DNA of 53,510 nt from Thiobacillus denitrificans (GCA_020725005.1 DYFW01000002.1:12914-66423); one strand, 5' to 3'. Positions 1-9,623 are shown, counted from the stretch's first letter. A program made the numbers and translations. Notes: generated by a model not told the origin, from the letters alone.

Positions 1-64
1 AAGCCGGAATCCAAGCCGGAATCCAAGCCGGAATCCAAGCCGGAATCCAAGCCGGAATCCAAGC
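1..64 (+). repeat. 12-bp tandem repeat coding KPES
   Basis: Five perfect copies of a 12-base unit (AAGCCGGAATCC) run from base 1 to 60, and a partial sixth follows. The array is cut by the window edge. It is in frame and encodes Lys-Pro-Glu-Ser in the flexible linker before the SPOR domain, so copy-number change would alter linker length without a frameshift. Confidence 0.95.
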
Positions 65-306
65 CGGCGCCGGCCACGCAGGCCGGCAACGGTGCCTACG
101 TGGTGCAACTGGCCGCGCTGTCGGATCCGGCCAAGGTCGAGACGCTCAAGGCGCGTGTCGCGCTCAGCGGCTTGCCCGTTTTTACCGACAGCCGCAACGG
201 CCTCACCCGGGTGAGGGTGGGCCCCTTCCCCTCGCGCGCGGCCGCAGAGGCGGCGCAGGCCAAACTCCGGGACCAGGGGCTTGCCGGCCAGGTGGTCGCG
301 AAATGA
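1..306 (+). CDS. SPOR-domain protein, 3' part (DedD-like)
   Basis: The frame is open from the first base to a TGA at 304-306, so only the last 101 residues are present. They begin with a Lys-Pro-Glu-Ser repeat, then a Pro/Ala linker, then a SPOR-type domain from about residue 34 that starts YVVQLAAL and ends with the usual RVRVGPF strand. SPOR domains bind denuded glycan at the division septum. The position directly before cvpA and purF is the classic place of dedD, which supports that identity, but the membrane anchor lies outside the window. The stop overlaps the cvpA start (ATGA), so the two are probably translationally coupled. Confidence 0.8.
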   Translation, partial: KPESKPESKPESKPESKPESKPAPATQAGNGAYVVQLAALSDPAKVETLKARVALSGLPVFTDSRNGLTRVRVGPFPSRAAAEAAQAKLRDQGLAGQVVAK

Positions 307-794
307 CGATGCTCGACTACCTCGTGCTCGGCGTGCTGATGCTTGCGCTCGTGCGCGGCCTCATGCGCGGGTTTGTCGAGACCGTGTTCTCGCTGGCGGC
401 CTGGGTGCTCGCCTTCGTGCTTGGCAAGTGGGGCGCTTGGCTGGTGGCGCCCGAGCTGCCGGCCGGCGCCGAGCACCACTCGATCGCGTATTTTGCCGGC
501 TTCGGCGTGATTTTCTTGGCGGTGCTCATCGGCATGCTGCTGGCGGGGCACGCCCTGGCCGCGCTGGTGAAGGCCGTGGGCCTGGGCGGTGCGGACAAGA
601 CGCTGGGCGGCGTGTTCGGGCTGGCCAAGGGGCTGGTGATTCTCACCGGCCTGACGATCGCGGCGGGCCTCACTTCGCTGCCGCGCACCGACTTCTGGAA
701 GCAGGCCCTGTTCTCGGGCAGCCTGCAGGCCATGGCGGAACGGGCCTTGCCCTTGATTCCGGCCGATCTGGCTAAACATGTGCGTTTCGAATAA
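303..794 (+). CDS. cvpA: CvpA family membrane protein
   Basis: A 163-residue inner-membrane protein with about four hydrophobic segments (starting near residues 2, 26, 60 and 103) and the N-terminal MLDYLVLGVLMLALVRGLMR pattern typical of CvpA. In E. coli CvpA is needed for colicin V production, and it commonly sits just ahead of purF, as here. The ATG overlaps the stop of the SPOR gene by four bases and purF follows after 25 bases, so dedD-like, cvpA and purF probably form one transcript. Length matches the family. The biochemical role of CvpA is not settled. Confidence 0.88.
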   Translation: MTMLDYLVLGVLMLALVRGLMRGFVETVFSLAAWVLAFVLGKWGAWLVAPELPAGAEHHSIAYFAGFGVIFLAVLIGMLLAGHALAALVKAVGLGGADKTLGGVFGLAKGLVILTGLTIAAGLTSLPRTDFWKQALFSGSLQAMAERALPLIPADLAKHVRFE

Positions 795-819
795 ATAATT
801 TCATGGACGGGTGCACGCT

Positions 820-2340
820 ATGTGCGGGGTAATCGGGATCGTTGCCAATACGGCGGTGAATCAGCTTCTGTACGACGGGCTGATGGTGTTGCAGCATCGC
901 GGCCAGGACGCCGCCGGCATCGTGACGGCCGAGGAAAGCCGCTTCCACATGCACAAGGGACAGGGGCTGGCGCGCGACGTGTTCCGCACCCGCGACATGC
1001 GCAACCTGCTCGGCGACATGGGCGTCGCGCACGTCCGCTATCCCACCGCCGGCAGCGCGTCGTCGTCGGCCGAGTCGCAGCCGTTCTATGTCAATTCGCC
1101 CTACGGCATCGTGCTCGGCCACAACGGCAACCTCACCAACACGCAGGAACTGAAAGAATCGCTGTTCCGCACCGACCTGCGCCACGTCAACACCAACTCG
1201 GATTCCGAGGTGCTGCTGAACGTGCTCGCGCACGAACTGCAGGTGCGCGCGTCGGGCCGGCAGCTGAGCCTCGACACCATCTTCGGCGCGGTCGCCGGCG
1301 TGCATGCGCGCTGCCGCGGCGCCTACGCCGTGGTCGCATTCATCGCCGGCTACGGCCTGTTGGCCTTCCGCGACCCGTACGGCATCCGTCCGCTGGTGAT
1401 CGGCGTCAACGAGCAGACGACGCCGCACGAGTACATGGTCGCCTCGGAGAGCGTGGCGATCGACGCGCTCGGCTTCCGCCTGCTGCGTGACGTCGCGCCA
1501 GGCGAGGCGGTGTTCATCGACTACGACCGCCGCCTGCACAGCCGCGTGTGCAGCGACCACGCCGTGCTCAATCCCTGCATTTTCGAATATGTGTATCTCG
1601 CGCGTCCCGACTCGGTCATGGACGGCGTCTCGGTCTACAGCACGCGGCTCGCCATGGGCGTGTCGCTCGCCGAGAAGATCAAGCGCGAGTTCGCGCACCT
1701 CGATATCGACGTGGTGATCCCCATCCCCGACACCAGCCGGCCCTCGGCGCTGCAACTGGCGAACCATCTCAACGTGCCGTACCGCGAGGGGTTCATCAAG
1801 AATCGCTACATCGGCCGCACCTTCATCATGCCGGGGCAGGCGCTGCGCAGGAAGTCGGTGCGCCAGAAACTCAACGCCATCGCCGAGGAATTCAAGGGCA
1901 GGAACGTGTTGCTGGTCGACGACTCGATCGTGCGCGGCACCACCAGCCGCGAAATCGTCCAGATGGCGCGCGACGCCGGCGCGGCGAAGGTCTATTTCGC
2001 CTCGGCCTCGCCGCCGGTGCGGTATTCGAACGTCTACGGCATCGACATGCCGACGCGCAGCGAGCTCATCGCCAACGGCCGCAGCGACGAGGAGATCGCG
2101 CGCGAGATCGGCTGCGACGCCTTGATCTACCAGGACCTCGACGCCATGATCGCGGCGGTCAGGGCGGGCAATCCCGCCATCCTCGATTTCGACACCTCGT
2201 GCTTCGACGGCCGCTACATCACCGGCGATGTCACCCCCGAATACCTGAACTACATCGAGGCGGTGCGCAACGGCGAAACGCCACCGCCATCCGCGCTGTC
2301 GACGCAGCAACTCGATCTCAACCTCGCCACCGGCAGTTGA
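820..2340 (+). CDS. purF: Amidophosphoribosyltransferase
   Basis: The first committed enzyme of purine synthesis transfers ammonia from glutamine to PRPP, giving phosphoribosylamine. The start at 820 places Cys directly after Met, as required for the N-terminal nucleophile glutaminase; a GTG three codons upstream would bury it. The glutaminase domain ([22 protein letters not shown]) is followed by a phosphoribosyltransferase domain whose PRPP loop ([13 protein letters not shown]) lies near residue 365. Its 506 residues fit the family. It lies in the usual cvpA-purF order and is followed by metZ. Confidence 0.97.
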   Translation: MCGVIGIVANTAVNQLLYDGLMVLQHRGQDAAGIVTAEESRFHMHKGQGLARDVFRTRDMRNLLGDMGVAHVRYPTAGSASSSAESQPFYVNSPYGIVLGHNGNLTNTQELKESLFRTDLRHVNTNSDSEVLLNVLAHELQVRASGRQLSLDTIFGAVAGVHARCRGAYAVVAFIAGYGLLAFRDPYGIRPLVIGVNEQTTPHEYMVASESVAIDALGFRLLRDVAPGEAVFIDYDRRLHSRVCSDHAVLNPCIFEYVYLARPDSVMDGVSVYSTRLAMGVSLAEKIKREFAHLDIDVVIPIPDTSRPSALQLANHLNVPYREGFIKNRYIGRTFIMPGQALRRKSVRQKLNAIAEEFKGRNVLLVDDSIVRGTTSREIVQMARDAGAAKVYFASASPPVRYSNVYGIDMPTRSELIANGRSDEEIAREIGCDALIYQDLDAMIAAVRAGNPAILDFDTSCFDGRYITGDVTPEYLNYIEAVRNGETPPPSALSTQQLDLNLATGS

Positions 2341-2432
2341 CCGTGCCCGGCGCCGGGCGTAGATTGGTTGCGGCGCCGATTTGAACTTCAGCTTGCGGGC
2401 GCTTGACAAGTGCGGCTAAAGCGTTGGGACAC

Positions 2433-2468
2433 AAACCCCGATACGCCGGCCGTTCGGGGTTTTTGCTT
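2433..2468 (+). terminator. Hairpin with T-rich tail between purF and metZ
   Basis: A 9-bp stem, AAACCCCGA (2433-2441) with TCGGGGTTT (2454-2462), encloses a 12-base loop and runs into TTGCTTTT. It looks like a Rho-independent terminator for purF. It ends only about 13 bases before the metZ start, so it may also attenuate metZ or bury its ribosome binding site. A perfect TTGACA at 2403-2408 has no convincing -10 partner. Confidence 0.55.
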
Positions 2469-2480
2469 TTGGAGCACACC

Positions 2481-3650
2481 ATGAACGACGAATTCGACAT
2501 CGAAACGCTGGCGGTGCGCGCCGGCACCGTGCGCAGCCAGTTCAACGAGCACTCGGAGGCGATGTTCCTCACCTCGAGTTTCGTCTTCGGCAGCGCCGCC
2601 GAGGCCGCCGCGCGCTTCAAGGGCGAGGCGCCCGGCCCGATCTACGCGCGTTTCACCAATCCCTCGGTGCAGATGATGGAAGCGCGGCTCGCCGCGCTCG
2701 AAGGCGCCGAGCGCTGCGTCGCGTTCGCCTCCGGCATGGCGGCGATCCTCGCCACTGTGATGGGGCTGATGAAGGCGGGCGAGCACATCGTCGCCTCGCG
2801 CTCGATCTTCGGCTCGACGGTGCAGTTGTTCTCCAATATCCTCGGCCGTTTCGGCATCGAGACGACCTACGTGTCGCCGACCGACCCGGCCGAATGGCGC
2901 GCTGCAGTCAGGCCGAACACGAAGCTCTTCTTCGTCGAATCGCCGTCGAACCCGCTCACCGAGGTGAGCGACATCCGCGCGCTCGCCGGCATCGCGCACG
3001 ACGCCGGCGCCTGGCTCGCGGTCGACAACTGCTTTTGCTCGCCCGCGCTGCAAAAACCGCTCGAACTCGGCGCCGACATCGTCATCCACTCGGCGACCAA
3101 GTACCTCGACGGGCAGGGCAGGGTGCTCGGCGGCGCCGTGCTCGGCAGCCAGGCGCTGATGGAAGGCGTCTACACCTTCCTGCGCACCGCCGGGCCTACG
3201 CTTTCCGCATTCAACGCCTGGGTGATCTTCAAGGGCATGGAAACGCTCTCCCTGCGCATGGAGGCGCACTCCAGAAACGCGCTGGCGCTGGCCCAATGGC
3301 TGGAAGCGCAGCCGCAGGTCGCGCGCGTGCTCTATCCCGGCCTGCCTTCGCATCCCCAGCATGCACTGGCAATGGAACAGCAGAAGACCGGCGGCGGCAT
3401 CGTCGCGTTCGAACTCAAAGGCGGCCAGGGCGCGGCGTGGAAGCTGATCGACGCCACCCGGTTGATGTCGATCACCGCGAACCTCGGCGACACGCGCACG
3501 ACCATCACGCATCCGGCGACGACGACGCATAGCCGCATGACCCCCGAACAGCGCGCCGCGGCCGGTATCGGCGACGGCCTGGTGCGCATCGCCGTGGGCC
3601 TGGAATCGGTCGCCGACTTGCAGGCGGATCTCGCCAGGGGGCTGGCATGA
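2481..3650 (+). CDS. metZ: O-succinylhomoserine sulfhydrylase
   Basis: A PLP enzyme of the Cys/Met-metabolism family that makes homocysteine directly from O-succinylhomoserine and sulfide in methionine synthesis. The PLP lysine is Lys207 in HSATKYLDGQGRVLGG. The YARFTNPSVQMMEARLAALEG and RTAGPTLSAFNAWV segments are typical of the MetZ branch rather than MetB/MetC. The ATG at 2481 has a GGAG ten bases upstream; the frame stays open further upstream, but that part crosses the purF terminator. 389 residues is normal length. The last four bases overlap the next gene (ATGA). Confidence 0.92.
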   Translation: MNDEFDIETLAVRAGTVRSQFNEHSEAMFLTSSFVFGSAAEAAARFKGEAPGPIYARFTNPSVQMMEARLAALEGAERCVAFASGMAAILATVMGLMKAGEHIVASRSIFGSTVQLFSNILGRFGIETTYVSPTDPAEWRAAVRPNTKLFFVESPSNPLTEVSDIRALAGIAHDAGAWLAVDNCFCSPALQKPLELGADIVIHSATKYLDGQGRVLGGAVLGSQALMEGVYTFLRTAGPTLSAFNAWVIFKGMETLSLRMEAHSRNALALAQWLEAQPQVARVLYPGLPSHPQHALAMEQQKTGGGIVAFELKGGQGAAWKLIDATRLMSITANLGDTRTTITHPATTTHSRMTPEQRAAAGIGDGLVRIAVGLESVADLQADLARGLA

Positions 3651-4306
3651 CACGGCCCGCCTGGCTGCTGTGCGCGTTGCTGTGCGCAGGCGCCGCACAG
3701 GCCGCCGACATGGCCGTGCTGCGCTTCGTCGATCAGGACCCCGGTGATCCACCCTATCTCACGCGGGTGCTCGTGACGCCCGCGTTCCTGCGCATGGACG
3801 ACGGCCAGGACGACGGCGATTTCGTGCTGCTCGACCGCCGCGCGAGGAAGGTCATCAACGTGATGCGCGGCAGCCGGCTGGCGATGGTCTTCTCGCCCGG
3901 CAAGCTGCCGGCGAAGCCGGCGAACTGGAAACCCCGCCTGAGCGTCGGGGCGGGGGCGCCGGGGACGCGGCGCTTCCGGCTGTCGGTCGGCGGCGTGGTG
4001 TGCAGCGAGGGCGTCGCCGCGCCACGCGCGGTGCCGGACGCCGCGCGCGCGCTGGCCGAATTCAAGGCGGTGCTCGCCGCCTCCCAGTACCGGGTATGGC
4101 AGGATTCGCCGCGCGCGATGCAGCACGACTGCGATCTCGCCAACCAGGTGTGGGAATCCGGCGCCACGCTGGGGCTCGGCCTGCCGCTCGAGGAGCGCGA
4201 ATTCACCGGGCGCTCGCGCCGGTTCGAAAGCGAGGCGACCGAGCCGGTGCGGCCCGAACTGTTCCGCATCCCCGAGGGCATGCCGGAGATCGCGGCGCCG
4301 TCATAA
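3647..4306 (+). CDS. Secreted protein of unknown function
   Basis: A 219-residue protein with a clear signal peptide (hydrophobic LLCALLCAGAAQA, cleavage after about residue 19). The mature part is soluble, rich in charged residues and has two cysteines (VVCSEG and HDCDL) that could pair in the periplasm. I do not recognise a family. It is coupled to metZ through an ATGA overlap, so it is probably co-transcribed. Its stop overlaps the end of the convergent lpxH gene by six bases, leaving no room for a terminator between them. Confidence 0.8.
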   Translation: MTRPAWLLCALLCAGAAQAADMAVLRFVDQDPGDPPYLTRVLVTPAFLRMDDGQDDGDFVLLDRRARKVINVMRGSRLAMVFSPGKLPAKPANWKPRLSVGAGAPGTRRFRLSVGGVVCSEGVAAPRAVPDAARALAEFKAVLAASQYRVWQDSPRAMQHDCDLANQVWESGATLGLGLPLEEREFTGRSRRFESEATEPVRPELFRIPEGMPEIAAPS

Positions 4307-5032
4307 GGGCTCGACGCGGAGCGTGCAGCCTGCGGCGTCACAGGCGACATAGCCCCAGCGCGCGTACCAGTCCGGCAGCACCCAGCGCTCGCGGCCGCGA
4401 CCGTCGACGACGAGGCGATGTTCGGCCGGGCGGTGCGTGTGGCCGTGGATCAGGCGGCCGACGCCCGCCTCGCGCAGCGCGCGCGCGACCGCCGCCGCGT
4501 TCACGTCCATGATCGCCGCGGGCTTGGCCGCCTTGGCCGCCTCGCTGCCGGCGCGCGCCTGTCGCGCCAGCCGCCGGCGCAGGCCCCGCGGCAGCCGGCG
4601 CAGCAGCGCCAGCACCAGCGGATGGCGCGCGCGGCGGCGGAAACGCTGATAGGCCAGGTCGTCGGTGCACAGCGTGTCGCCATGCATCAGGAGCGTCGGG
4701 GTGCCGTAGAGATCGACCACGGCAGGATCGGCGATCAGCGTCATGCCGGCCCGCGCGGCGTAGCCGGCGGCGAGCATGAAATCGCGGTTGCCGTGCAGGA
4801 AATACACCCGGGTGCCGGCGTCGGCGAGCGCCCGGAGGCGGCGAGCCGTGTCGTGCGCGACCGCCTCGTCATGGTCGTCGCCGGTCCATGCCTCGAACAG
4901 GTCGCCCAGGATGTAGAGCGCGTCGGCGCCGGCCGCTTCCTCGTCGAGGAAACGAAAAAAACGCCCGGTCGCGGCCGGGCGTTCGTCGGTCAGGTGCAGG
5001 TCGGCGACGAAGTAGGCGCGTCCCGTCTTCAC
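4301..5032 (-). CDS. lpxH: UDP-2,3-diacylglucosamine diphosphatase LpxH
   Basis: A calcineurin-type metallophosphoesterase that cleaves UDP-2,3-diacylglucosamine to lipid X in lipid A synthesis, at the inner face of the cytoplasmic membrane. The metal-binding set is complete: Asp11 and His13 (ADLH), Asp44 (LGDLFEAW), Asn82 with Arg83 and Asp84 (HGNRD), an MHGD motif near 117, and HGHTHRP near the C-terminus. The 243 residues match the family. The start is a GTG, eight bases after the ppiB stop, so the pair is likely one operon. Confidence 0.93.
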   Translation of the reverse strand: MKTGRAYFVADLHLTDERPAATGRFFRFLDEEAAGADALYILGDLFEAWTGDDHDEAVAHDTARRLRALADAGTRVYFLHGNRDFMLAAGYAARAGMTLIADPAVVDLYGTPTLLMHGDTLCTDDLAYQRFRRRARHPLVLALLRRLPRGLRRRLARQARAGSEAAKAAKPAAIMDVNAAAVARALREAGVGRLIHGHTHRPAEHRLVVDGRGRERWVLPDWYARWGYVACDAAGCTLRVEPL

Positions 5033-5040
5033 CTGCGGTT

Positions 5041-5532
5041 TCAGACGATTTCCGCCTTGGTGATGACCACGTCTTCCGCCGGCACGTCCTGGTGGCCGGC
5101 GCGACTGCCGGTCTTCACCTTCTTGATCTTGTCGACCACGTCCATGCCTTCGACGACCTTGCCGAACACGGCATAGCCGTAGCCCTGCGGGGTGGGCGCG
5201 GTGAAGTCGAGAAAGCTGTTGTTGGCGACATTGATGAAGAACTGGGCCGTGGCCGAGTTCGGGTTCGGCGTGCGCGCCATCGCGATGGTATAGGCCGCGT
5301 TCTTGAGGCCGTTGCCCGCCTCGTTCTCGATCGCCTCGCGGGTGGGTTTCTGCGTCATGCCCGGCTCGAAACCGCCGCCCTGGATCATGAAGCCGTCGAT
5401 CACGCGGTGGAAGATCGTGCCGTCATAGAAACCATCGCGCACGTACTGCAGGAAGTTTTCCACCGTCTTGGGCGCCTTCGCCGCGTCGAGTTCGAGGGTG
5501 ATGGTGCCGAGGGTGGTGTGAAGCTTGACCAT
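5041..5532 (-). CDS. ppiB: Cytoplasmic peptidyl-prolyl cis-trans isomerase (cyclophilin)
   Basis: A 163-residue cyclophilin without signal peptide, so the cytoplasmic PpiB type. The catalytic face is visible: Arg43, Phe48 and Gln51 in [14 protein letters not shown], and the [10 protein letters not shown] strand. It catalyses proline isomerisation during folding. It lies between an L,D-transpeptidase and lpxH on the same strand with gaps of eight bases on each side, so these three are probably co-transcribed. The ppiB-lpxH pairing is common in betaproteobacteria and gammaproteobacteria. Confidence 0.94.
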   Translation of the reverse strand: MVKLHTTLGTITLELDAAKAPKTVENFLQYVRDGFYDGTIFHRVIDGFMIQGGGFEPGMTQKPTREAIENEAGNGLKNAAYTIAMARTPNPNSATAQFFINVANNSFLDFTAPTPQGYGYAVFGKVVEGMDVVDKIKKVKTGSRAGHQDVPAEDVVITKAEIV

Positions 5533-5540
5533 GGGGTTCC

Positions 5541-6695
5541 TTAAAGAGTGGTTTCGTGGATGATCGTCCAGCGGCCGTTTTCGCGGCTCCAGAACTGGCG
5601 CTTGACGGTGCGGTCGCTGAGATTGTTGCTCTGGTAATTCTGGACGAAACTCACCATCGCGAAATCGGGGCGCTCCGGGTAGAGCATCAGGCTGAGCCTG
5701 TCGAGGCCGACCCTGATCCACGTCTTGCCGGCGTTGGCCTTCTGCTTGCCGGCGGCGAAGGCCGCGCGTGGCAGCGAGCCGGCGCGGAAGTCCGACCCAT
5801 AGTGGCGCATCAGGCGCTCGACGTCGCGGCTCTCCCAGTCCTGCCGCCATTGCTCGATCGCGGCGGCGAGATCGTTTCGCCGCGCCCCCAGCTCGTCGAG
5901 CGCGACCCACTCGACCTGCCGCGCGATGATCACCGGCGTTTTGCCGGCCTCGATGTACTGGCCGAGACGCGCGAGATCGTCGTTGGCGAGCACCACGCAG
6001 CCTTCGCTCGCGCGCGGCGTGCGGCTGTAGGTGTTGCTCGGGCTGCCGTGGATCCAGATGCCGTGGCCGCTGCGCCCCAGGCGGGTGTCCCATTCGTTGG
6101 GGTAGGTGAGGGTGAAGGCGCCGCCGCCGTAGAAGTCGGTGAGCTCGCGCGGCGACTTGAAGCCCGACACGGCGTAGATGCCGACCGGGGTGCGGTTGTC
6201 GCCTTCGCGTTCCTTGCCGGCGCCGGCCTTGCCGATGGTGACGTAGAAATCGGCGACGCGGATCGGCGTGCCGTTGCGGTTGGCGTAGACGTAGAGCCGC
6301 GAGCGGCTGGCGTCGACCACCAGCGCGTGGCGGTAGCCCTCGTCGAGGTTCAGCAAATAGGCGGGCACCTTGTCGTGCGGCAGCGGGTCGGTCAACGCGC
6401 GTACGCGCTGGCGCGCCTCGTCGCGCAGCTGCTCGAGTTCGGCGTTGCGCGGGCCCTGGGCGTTGCCCAGCGTCTGCAGCGGCTGCGCCCGCGCCAGCAG
6501 CAGGTCGCCCTTGACCAGCTGGGCGAGGCGGAAATTCGGGTGCTCGCGGGTCAGCTGGTCGACCGCGTCGAGCGCTTCCGGGATGCGTTTTTCGGCGACG
6601 GCGAGCAGGCTCGCCGCGAGCTGGCGATCGGCGTCCGGCGCGCCCGTGGCGAGCAGCGGGAAGAGCGACAGGAGCAGGCAGGCGAAGCGGCGCAT
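5541..6695 (-). CDS. L,D-transpeptidase family protein with C-terminal NTF2-like domain (Csd6-like)
   Basis: The 384-residue protein starts with a signal peptide ([14 protein letters not shown]). A YkuD catalytic domain spans about residues 122-257; His216 (WIHGSP) and Cys233 (ASEGCVVL) are the catalytic pair, with Glu in place of the usual His in the SHGC motif. Residues from about 285 form an NTF2/SnoaL-like domain ending in WTIIHETTL. Helicobacter Csd6 has this architecture and trims peptidoglycan peptides, so a periplasmic cell-wall role is likely, whether as transpeptidase or L,D-carboxypeptidase. The same C-terminal domain occurs in the neighbouring TPR protein. Confidence 0.85.
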   Translation of the reverse strand: MRRFACLLLSLFPLLATGAPDADRQLAASLLAVAEKRIPEALDAVDQLTREHPNFRLAQLVKGDLLLARAQPLQTLGNAQGPRNAELEQLRDEARQRVRALTDPLPHDKVPAYLLNLDEGYRHALVVDASRSRLYVYANRNGTPIRVADFYVTIGKAGAGKEREGDNRTPVGIYAVSGFKSPRELTDFYGGGAFTLTYPNEWDTRLGRSGHGIWIHGSPSNTYSRTPRASEGCVVLANDDLARLGQYIEAGKTPVIIARQVEWVALDELGARRNDLAAAIEQWRQDWESRDVERLMRHYGSDFRAGSLPRAAFAAGKQKANAGKTWIRVGLDRLSLMLYPERPDFAMVSFVQNYQSNNLSDRTVKRQFWSRENGRWTIIHETTL

Positions 6696-6706
6696 GCGCG
6701 TGCGTC

Positions 6707-7651
6707 CTAGCGCGTGGTTTCCCCGACGATGCGCCATTCGCCGTTCTGCAGCGCCAGCGTCAGCGTCTTCAAGACGGTCGAGCGATGGCGGTCGGAACGG
6801 TAGGTCTGGCGGAAGGTGGCGGTGGCGGTGTTGCCCTGCTGGACGATTTTCATGTCGCCAAGCGCGATCTCGATGCGCGCGGGGGCGGTGATGCGGGCGC
6901 GGCGCTGTTCGACCCAGGCGGCACGGCCGAGGCCGTCGGCGGTGTAGTCGCTGGCGTAAGCGGCGAGGTAGGCGTCGACGTCCTGCGCCGCCCAGGCGCG
7001 GACCCAGCGGTCGACCGCCGCGGCGACCGCGGCGGTCGTCGCGTTCGCCGCGGCGGGCGCGGGCCTGGCCGGTGCCGGCGCGGGCGCCTCCGGCACCGTT
7101 TTCGCAGGCCCGGCGGCGGCGCGCGGGGGCGCCGGTTTGCGCGGCTGGCCGCCGATCATGTCCTGGATCAGGGCGAGCTTGGTCTGCGCCGCGGTGTTCT
7201 TGCTGTCGAGCGCGAGCGCCTTGTCGTAGGCGAGCGACGCCATCTTGGCGTAGATGTCGCCGAGGTTCTCGTGCGCGGTGGCGTAGCTGGGGTGGGTGCG
7301 GATCGCGCTCTCCAGCGCGTTCTTCGCGTCCTCGTACTTGCCCTGCGAGGCGTACAGCACGGCGAGGTTGTTGTAGGGTTCCGGCAGTTCGGGGAAATCC
7401 TCGGTCAGACCGCGGAATATCGCGATGGCGTCGTTGGTCTTGCCCTGGTCGGCGAGGATCAGGCCCTTGAGGAAGCGCGCCTGCGCGTCCTTGGGGTTCT
7501 TGGCCAGGTAGCGGTTGGCGCGGTCGAGCGCGCCCGCGAGGTCGCCCTTGCGGAACTGCTGGTTGATCTCCTGGACTTCGTTGGCCAGTGCCGGCGCGGC
7601 AAGCAGCGTTGCGCACACCGCCAGCGCAGCGAGGAAACGGGGCAGGGCCAT
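6707..7651 (-). CDS. Periplasmic TPR protein with C-terminal NTF2-like domain
   Basis: A signal peptide ([18 protein letters not shown]) is followed by TPR-type helices over about residues 30-150 ([47 protein letters not shown]), a Pro/Ala-rich linker and an NTF2-like domain ending [10 protein letters not shown]. That end aligns by eye with the C-terminus of the downstream L,D-transpeptidase, so the two proteins probably act together on the envelope. I chose the start at 7651 because an extended -10 box lies at 7684-7692 and a start at 7669 would leave almost no leader. The 7669 ATG (six residues longer) remains possible. Confidence 0.8.
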   Translation of the reverse strand: MALPRFLAALAVCATLLAAPALANEVQEINQQFRKGDLAGALDRANRYLAKNPKDAQARFLKGLILADQGKTNDAIAIFRGLTEDFPELPEPYNNLAVLYASQGKYEDAKNALESAIRTHPSYATAHENLGDIYAKMASLAYDKALALDSKNTAAQTKLALIQDMIGGQPRKPAPPRAAAGPAKTVPEAPAPAPARPAPAAANATTAAVAAAVDRWVRAWAAQDVDAYLAAYASDYTADGLGRAAWVEQRRARITAPARIEIALGDMKIVQQGNTATATFRQTYRSDRHRSTVLKTLTLALQNGEWRIVGETTR

Positions 7652-7683
7652 GTGATATGCTCGGTTCATCTTGGGAAGCGGGC

Positions 7684-7692
7684 ATTCTAGCA
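7684..7692 (-). promoter_or_regulatory. Extended -10 promoter element (TGCTAGAAT)
   Basis: On the minus strand TGC-TAGAAT lies about 33 bases ahead of the TPR gene start at 7651. It matches an extended -10 hexamer (five of six bases of TATAAT plus the TGn). No good -35 is seen, as expected for extended -10 promoters. The same nine bases occur ahead of mlaF (9655-9663). Confidence 0.5.
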
Positions 7693-7789
7693 AGGTTCGA
7701 CGCCGCTGAGACAGCCGCGCCGCTGCCGGAATTCCCGTAATCTGCAAGGCCCCGTATCCTGCCATTCCGTTCGCTGTCCGTTCGATTTC

Positions 7790-9157
7790 ATGTTGCACAT
7801 CACCAATTCGCTTACGCGCGCCAAGGAAGCATTCACGCCGCTCGTGCCCGGCAAGGTCCGCATGTACGTGTGCGGCATGACGGTATACGACCTGTGCCAC
7901 CTGGGACACGCGCGGGTCTTCGTCGTCTTCGACATGGTCGTGCGCTGGCTGCGTGCGAGCGGCTACGCGGTCGAGTACGTCAGGAACATTACGGACATCG
8001 ACGACAAAATCATTAAGCGCGCGCAGGAAAATGGCGAAACCCCGGCCGCGCTGACCGCCCGCTTCATCGACGCCATGCACGCCGACGAGCGCGCGCTCGG
8101 CGTGCTGCCGCCCGACCACGAGCCGCGCGCCACCGCCTACGTCGCGCAGATGCTGGCCATGATCGGGCGCCTGGTGGCCAAGGGGCTGGCCTACGCGGCG
8201 CCCAACGGCGATGTCTACTACAGCGTGCGCGGCTTTCCCGCCTACGGCCGACTCTCCGGCAAGAGCCTGGACGAACTGCGCGCCGGCGAGAGGGTGGAAA
8301 TCGACCCCAACAAGCGCGATCCCATGGATTTCGTGCTGTGGAAGGCCGCCAAGCCGGGCGAGCCGGCGTGGGACTCGCCGTGGGGGCGGGGCCGTCCCGG
8401 CTGGCACATCGAATGCTCGGCGATGAGCGCCGAGCTCCTCGGCCCGCATTTCGACATCCACGGCGGCGGCCAGGACCTGCAGTTCCCGCACCACGAGAAC
8501 GAAATCGCCCAGTCCGAGGGCGCGCACGGCTGCAAGTTCGTGAACTACTGGATGCACAACGGCTTCGTGCGCGTCGACAACGAGAAAATGTCGAAGTCGC
8601 TCGGCAACTTCTTCACCATCCGCGAAGTGCTGGAAAAATACGACGCCGAGGTGGTGCGCTTTTTCATCCTGCGTGCGCACTACCGCAGCCCGCTCAACTA
8701 TTCCGATGCGCACCTCGACGACGCCCGCGGCGCGTTGACGCGGCTCTACACGGCCCTCAAGCACGTGCCCGTCGGCGACGCGGCCCCCGACTGGAACACG
8801 CCCGCGGCGCAACGCTTCCGCGCCGCGATGGACGACGACTTCAACACCCCGGAGGCGCTGGCGGTGCTGTTTGAACTGGCCGCCGACGCCAACCGGGGCG
8901 ACGCCGCCGCCGCGCGGCAGCTGCGGCAACTCGGCGGCGTGCTGGGCCTGTTGCAGCGCGACGCCGCCGACTTCCTGCAGGGCGGGGCGGCGCCCGGCGG
9001 CATGGCCGAAGCCGAGATCGAGGCGCTGATCGCGGCGCGCCAGGCCGCGCGGCGCGCGCGCGACTTTGCCGAGTCGGACCGCATCCGCGATGCGCTCGCG
9101 GCCGCCGGCATCGTGCTCGAGGACGGCCCCGGCGGCACCACCTGGCGACGCGCCTGA
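7790..9157 (+). CDS. cysS: Cysteinyl-tRNA synthetase
   Basis: A class I aminoacyl-tRNA synthetase that charges tRNA-Cys. The HIGH-type signature is HLGHA (residues 37-41) and the KMSKS loop is intact ([10 protein letters not shown], near residue 266). Zinc-site residues are present: Cys28 in YVCGMTVYD, the WHIECSAM cysteine, and FPHHENE histidines. 455 residues is the usual length. It is divergent from the TPR gene, with about 120 bases between them holding both promoters. A short DUF72-like gene follows 10 bases later. Confidence 0.97.
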   Translation: MLHITNSLTRAKEAFTPLVPGKVRMYVCGMTVYDLCHLGHARVFVVFDMVVRWLRASGYAVEYVRNITDIDDKIIKRAQENGETPAALTARFIDAMHADERALGVLPPDHEPRATAYVAQMLAMIGRLVAKGLAYAAPNGDVYYSVRGFPAYGRLSGKSLDELRAGERVEIDPNKRDPMDFVLWKAAKPGEPAWDSPWGRGRPGWHIECSAMSAELLGPHFDIHGGGQDLQFPHHENEIAQSEGAHGCKFVNYWMHNGFVRVDNEKMSKSLGNFFTIREVLEKYDAEVVRFFILRAHYRSPLNYSDAHLDDARGALTRLYTALKHVPVGDAAPDWNTPAAQRFRAAMDDDFNTPEALAVLFELAADANRGDAAAARQLRQLGGVLGLLQRDAADFLQGGAAPGGMAEAEIEALIAARQAARRARDFAESDRIRDALAAAGIVLEDGPGGTTWRRA

Positions 9158-9167
9158 GGCCGCGGCC

Positions 9168-9623
9168 ATGAGCACCCCCTGGCTCGTGCGCGTCGGTGCC
9201 GTCGGCTGGCAGCACCCGGCTTGGCAGGGCACCTTCTACCCCGACGACCTGCCCGACGACTGGTTGTTGTCCTACTACAACACACAGTACCGCGCGGCGT
9301 ACCTGCCGGCAGCGGCCTGGCAGGCCGTGCCGGCCGGGACCTGGTCGCAGTGGCTGTACGACACCCGCGAGGATTTCCACTTCGTGCTCGAACCGGGTGG
9401 CCCGGCGATCGCGCCGCCGCTGTCCGAGCGCGTGCAACTGGCCGATCCGGCGTGGGCGGCGGCGCACCTGTGGTGGCTCGACGACGCCCCCGACCTGCGT
9501 GCGCTGGCGCAGCGCATCGCCCGCCACGCCGCGCGTGGCGAGCCGCTCTATGTCATCAGCCGCAGCGCCAACCTCGCCGCGATGGAAGCGGCCGATACCC
9601 TGCGCCAGGTCATGGGTTATTGA
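9168..9623 (+). CDS. Short DUF72-like protein
   Basis: A 151-residue protein whose first half (VGWQHPAWQGTFYPDDLP, then WLLSYYNTQYRAAYLP) resembles the start of DUF72 proteins, which are TIM-barrel proteins of about 240 residues. The barrel would be incomplete here, so this is either a reduced relative or a distinct small family. It lacks a signal peptide and membrane segments. It follows cysS by 10 bases and precedes the mla promoter, so it is probably co-transcribed with cysS. Function unknown. Confidence 0.65.
   Translation: MSTPWLVRVGAVGWQHPAWQGTFYPDDLPDDWLLSYYNTQYRAAYLPAAAWQAVPAGTWSQWLYDTREDFHFVLEPGGPAIAPPLSERVQLADPAWAAAHLWWLDDAPDLRALAQRIARHAARGEPLYVISRSANLAAMEAADTLRQVMGY

Noticed and set aside
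1..64. Tandem repeat as a CRISPR-like array
   Set aside because: Units are 12 bases with no spacers and lie in frame in a protein-coding linker.
772..2409. Very long open frames antisense to purF, and similarly opposite metZ, cysS, carbamoyltransferase and pilW
   Set aside because: They arise from strong GC bias at third codon positions on the coding strand, show low-complexity Arg/His/Ala-rich sequence and match no family.
2403..2480. SAM riboswitch ahead of metZ
   Set aside because: I could find only a simple hairpin with a T-rich tail and no conserved SAM-II or other aptamer core.
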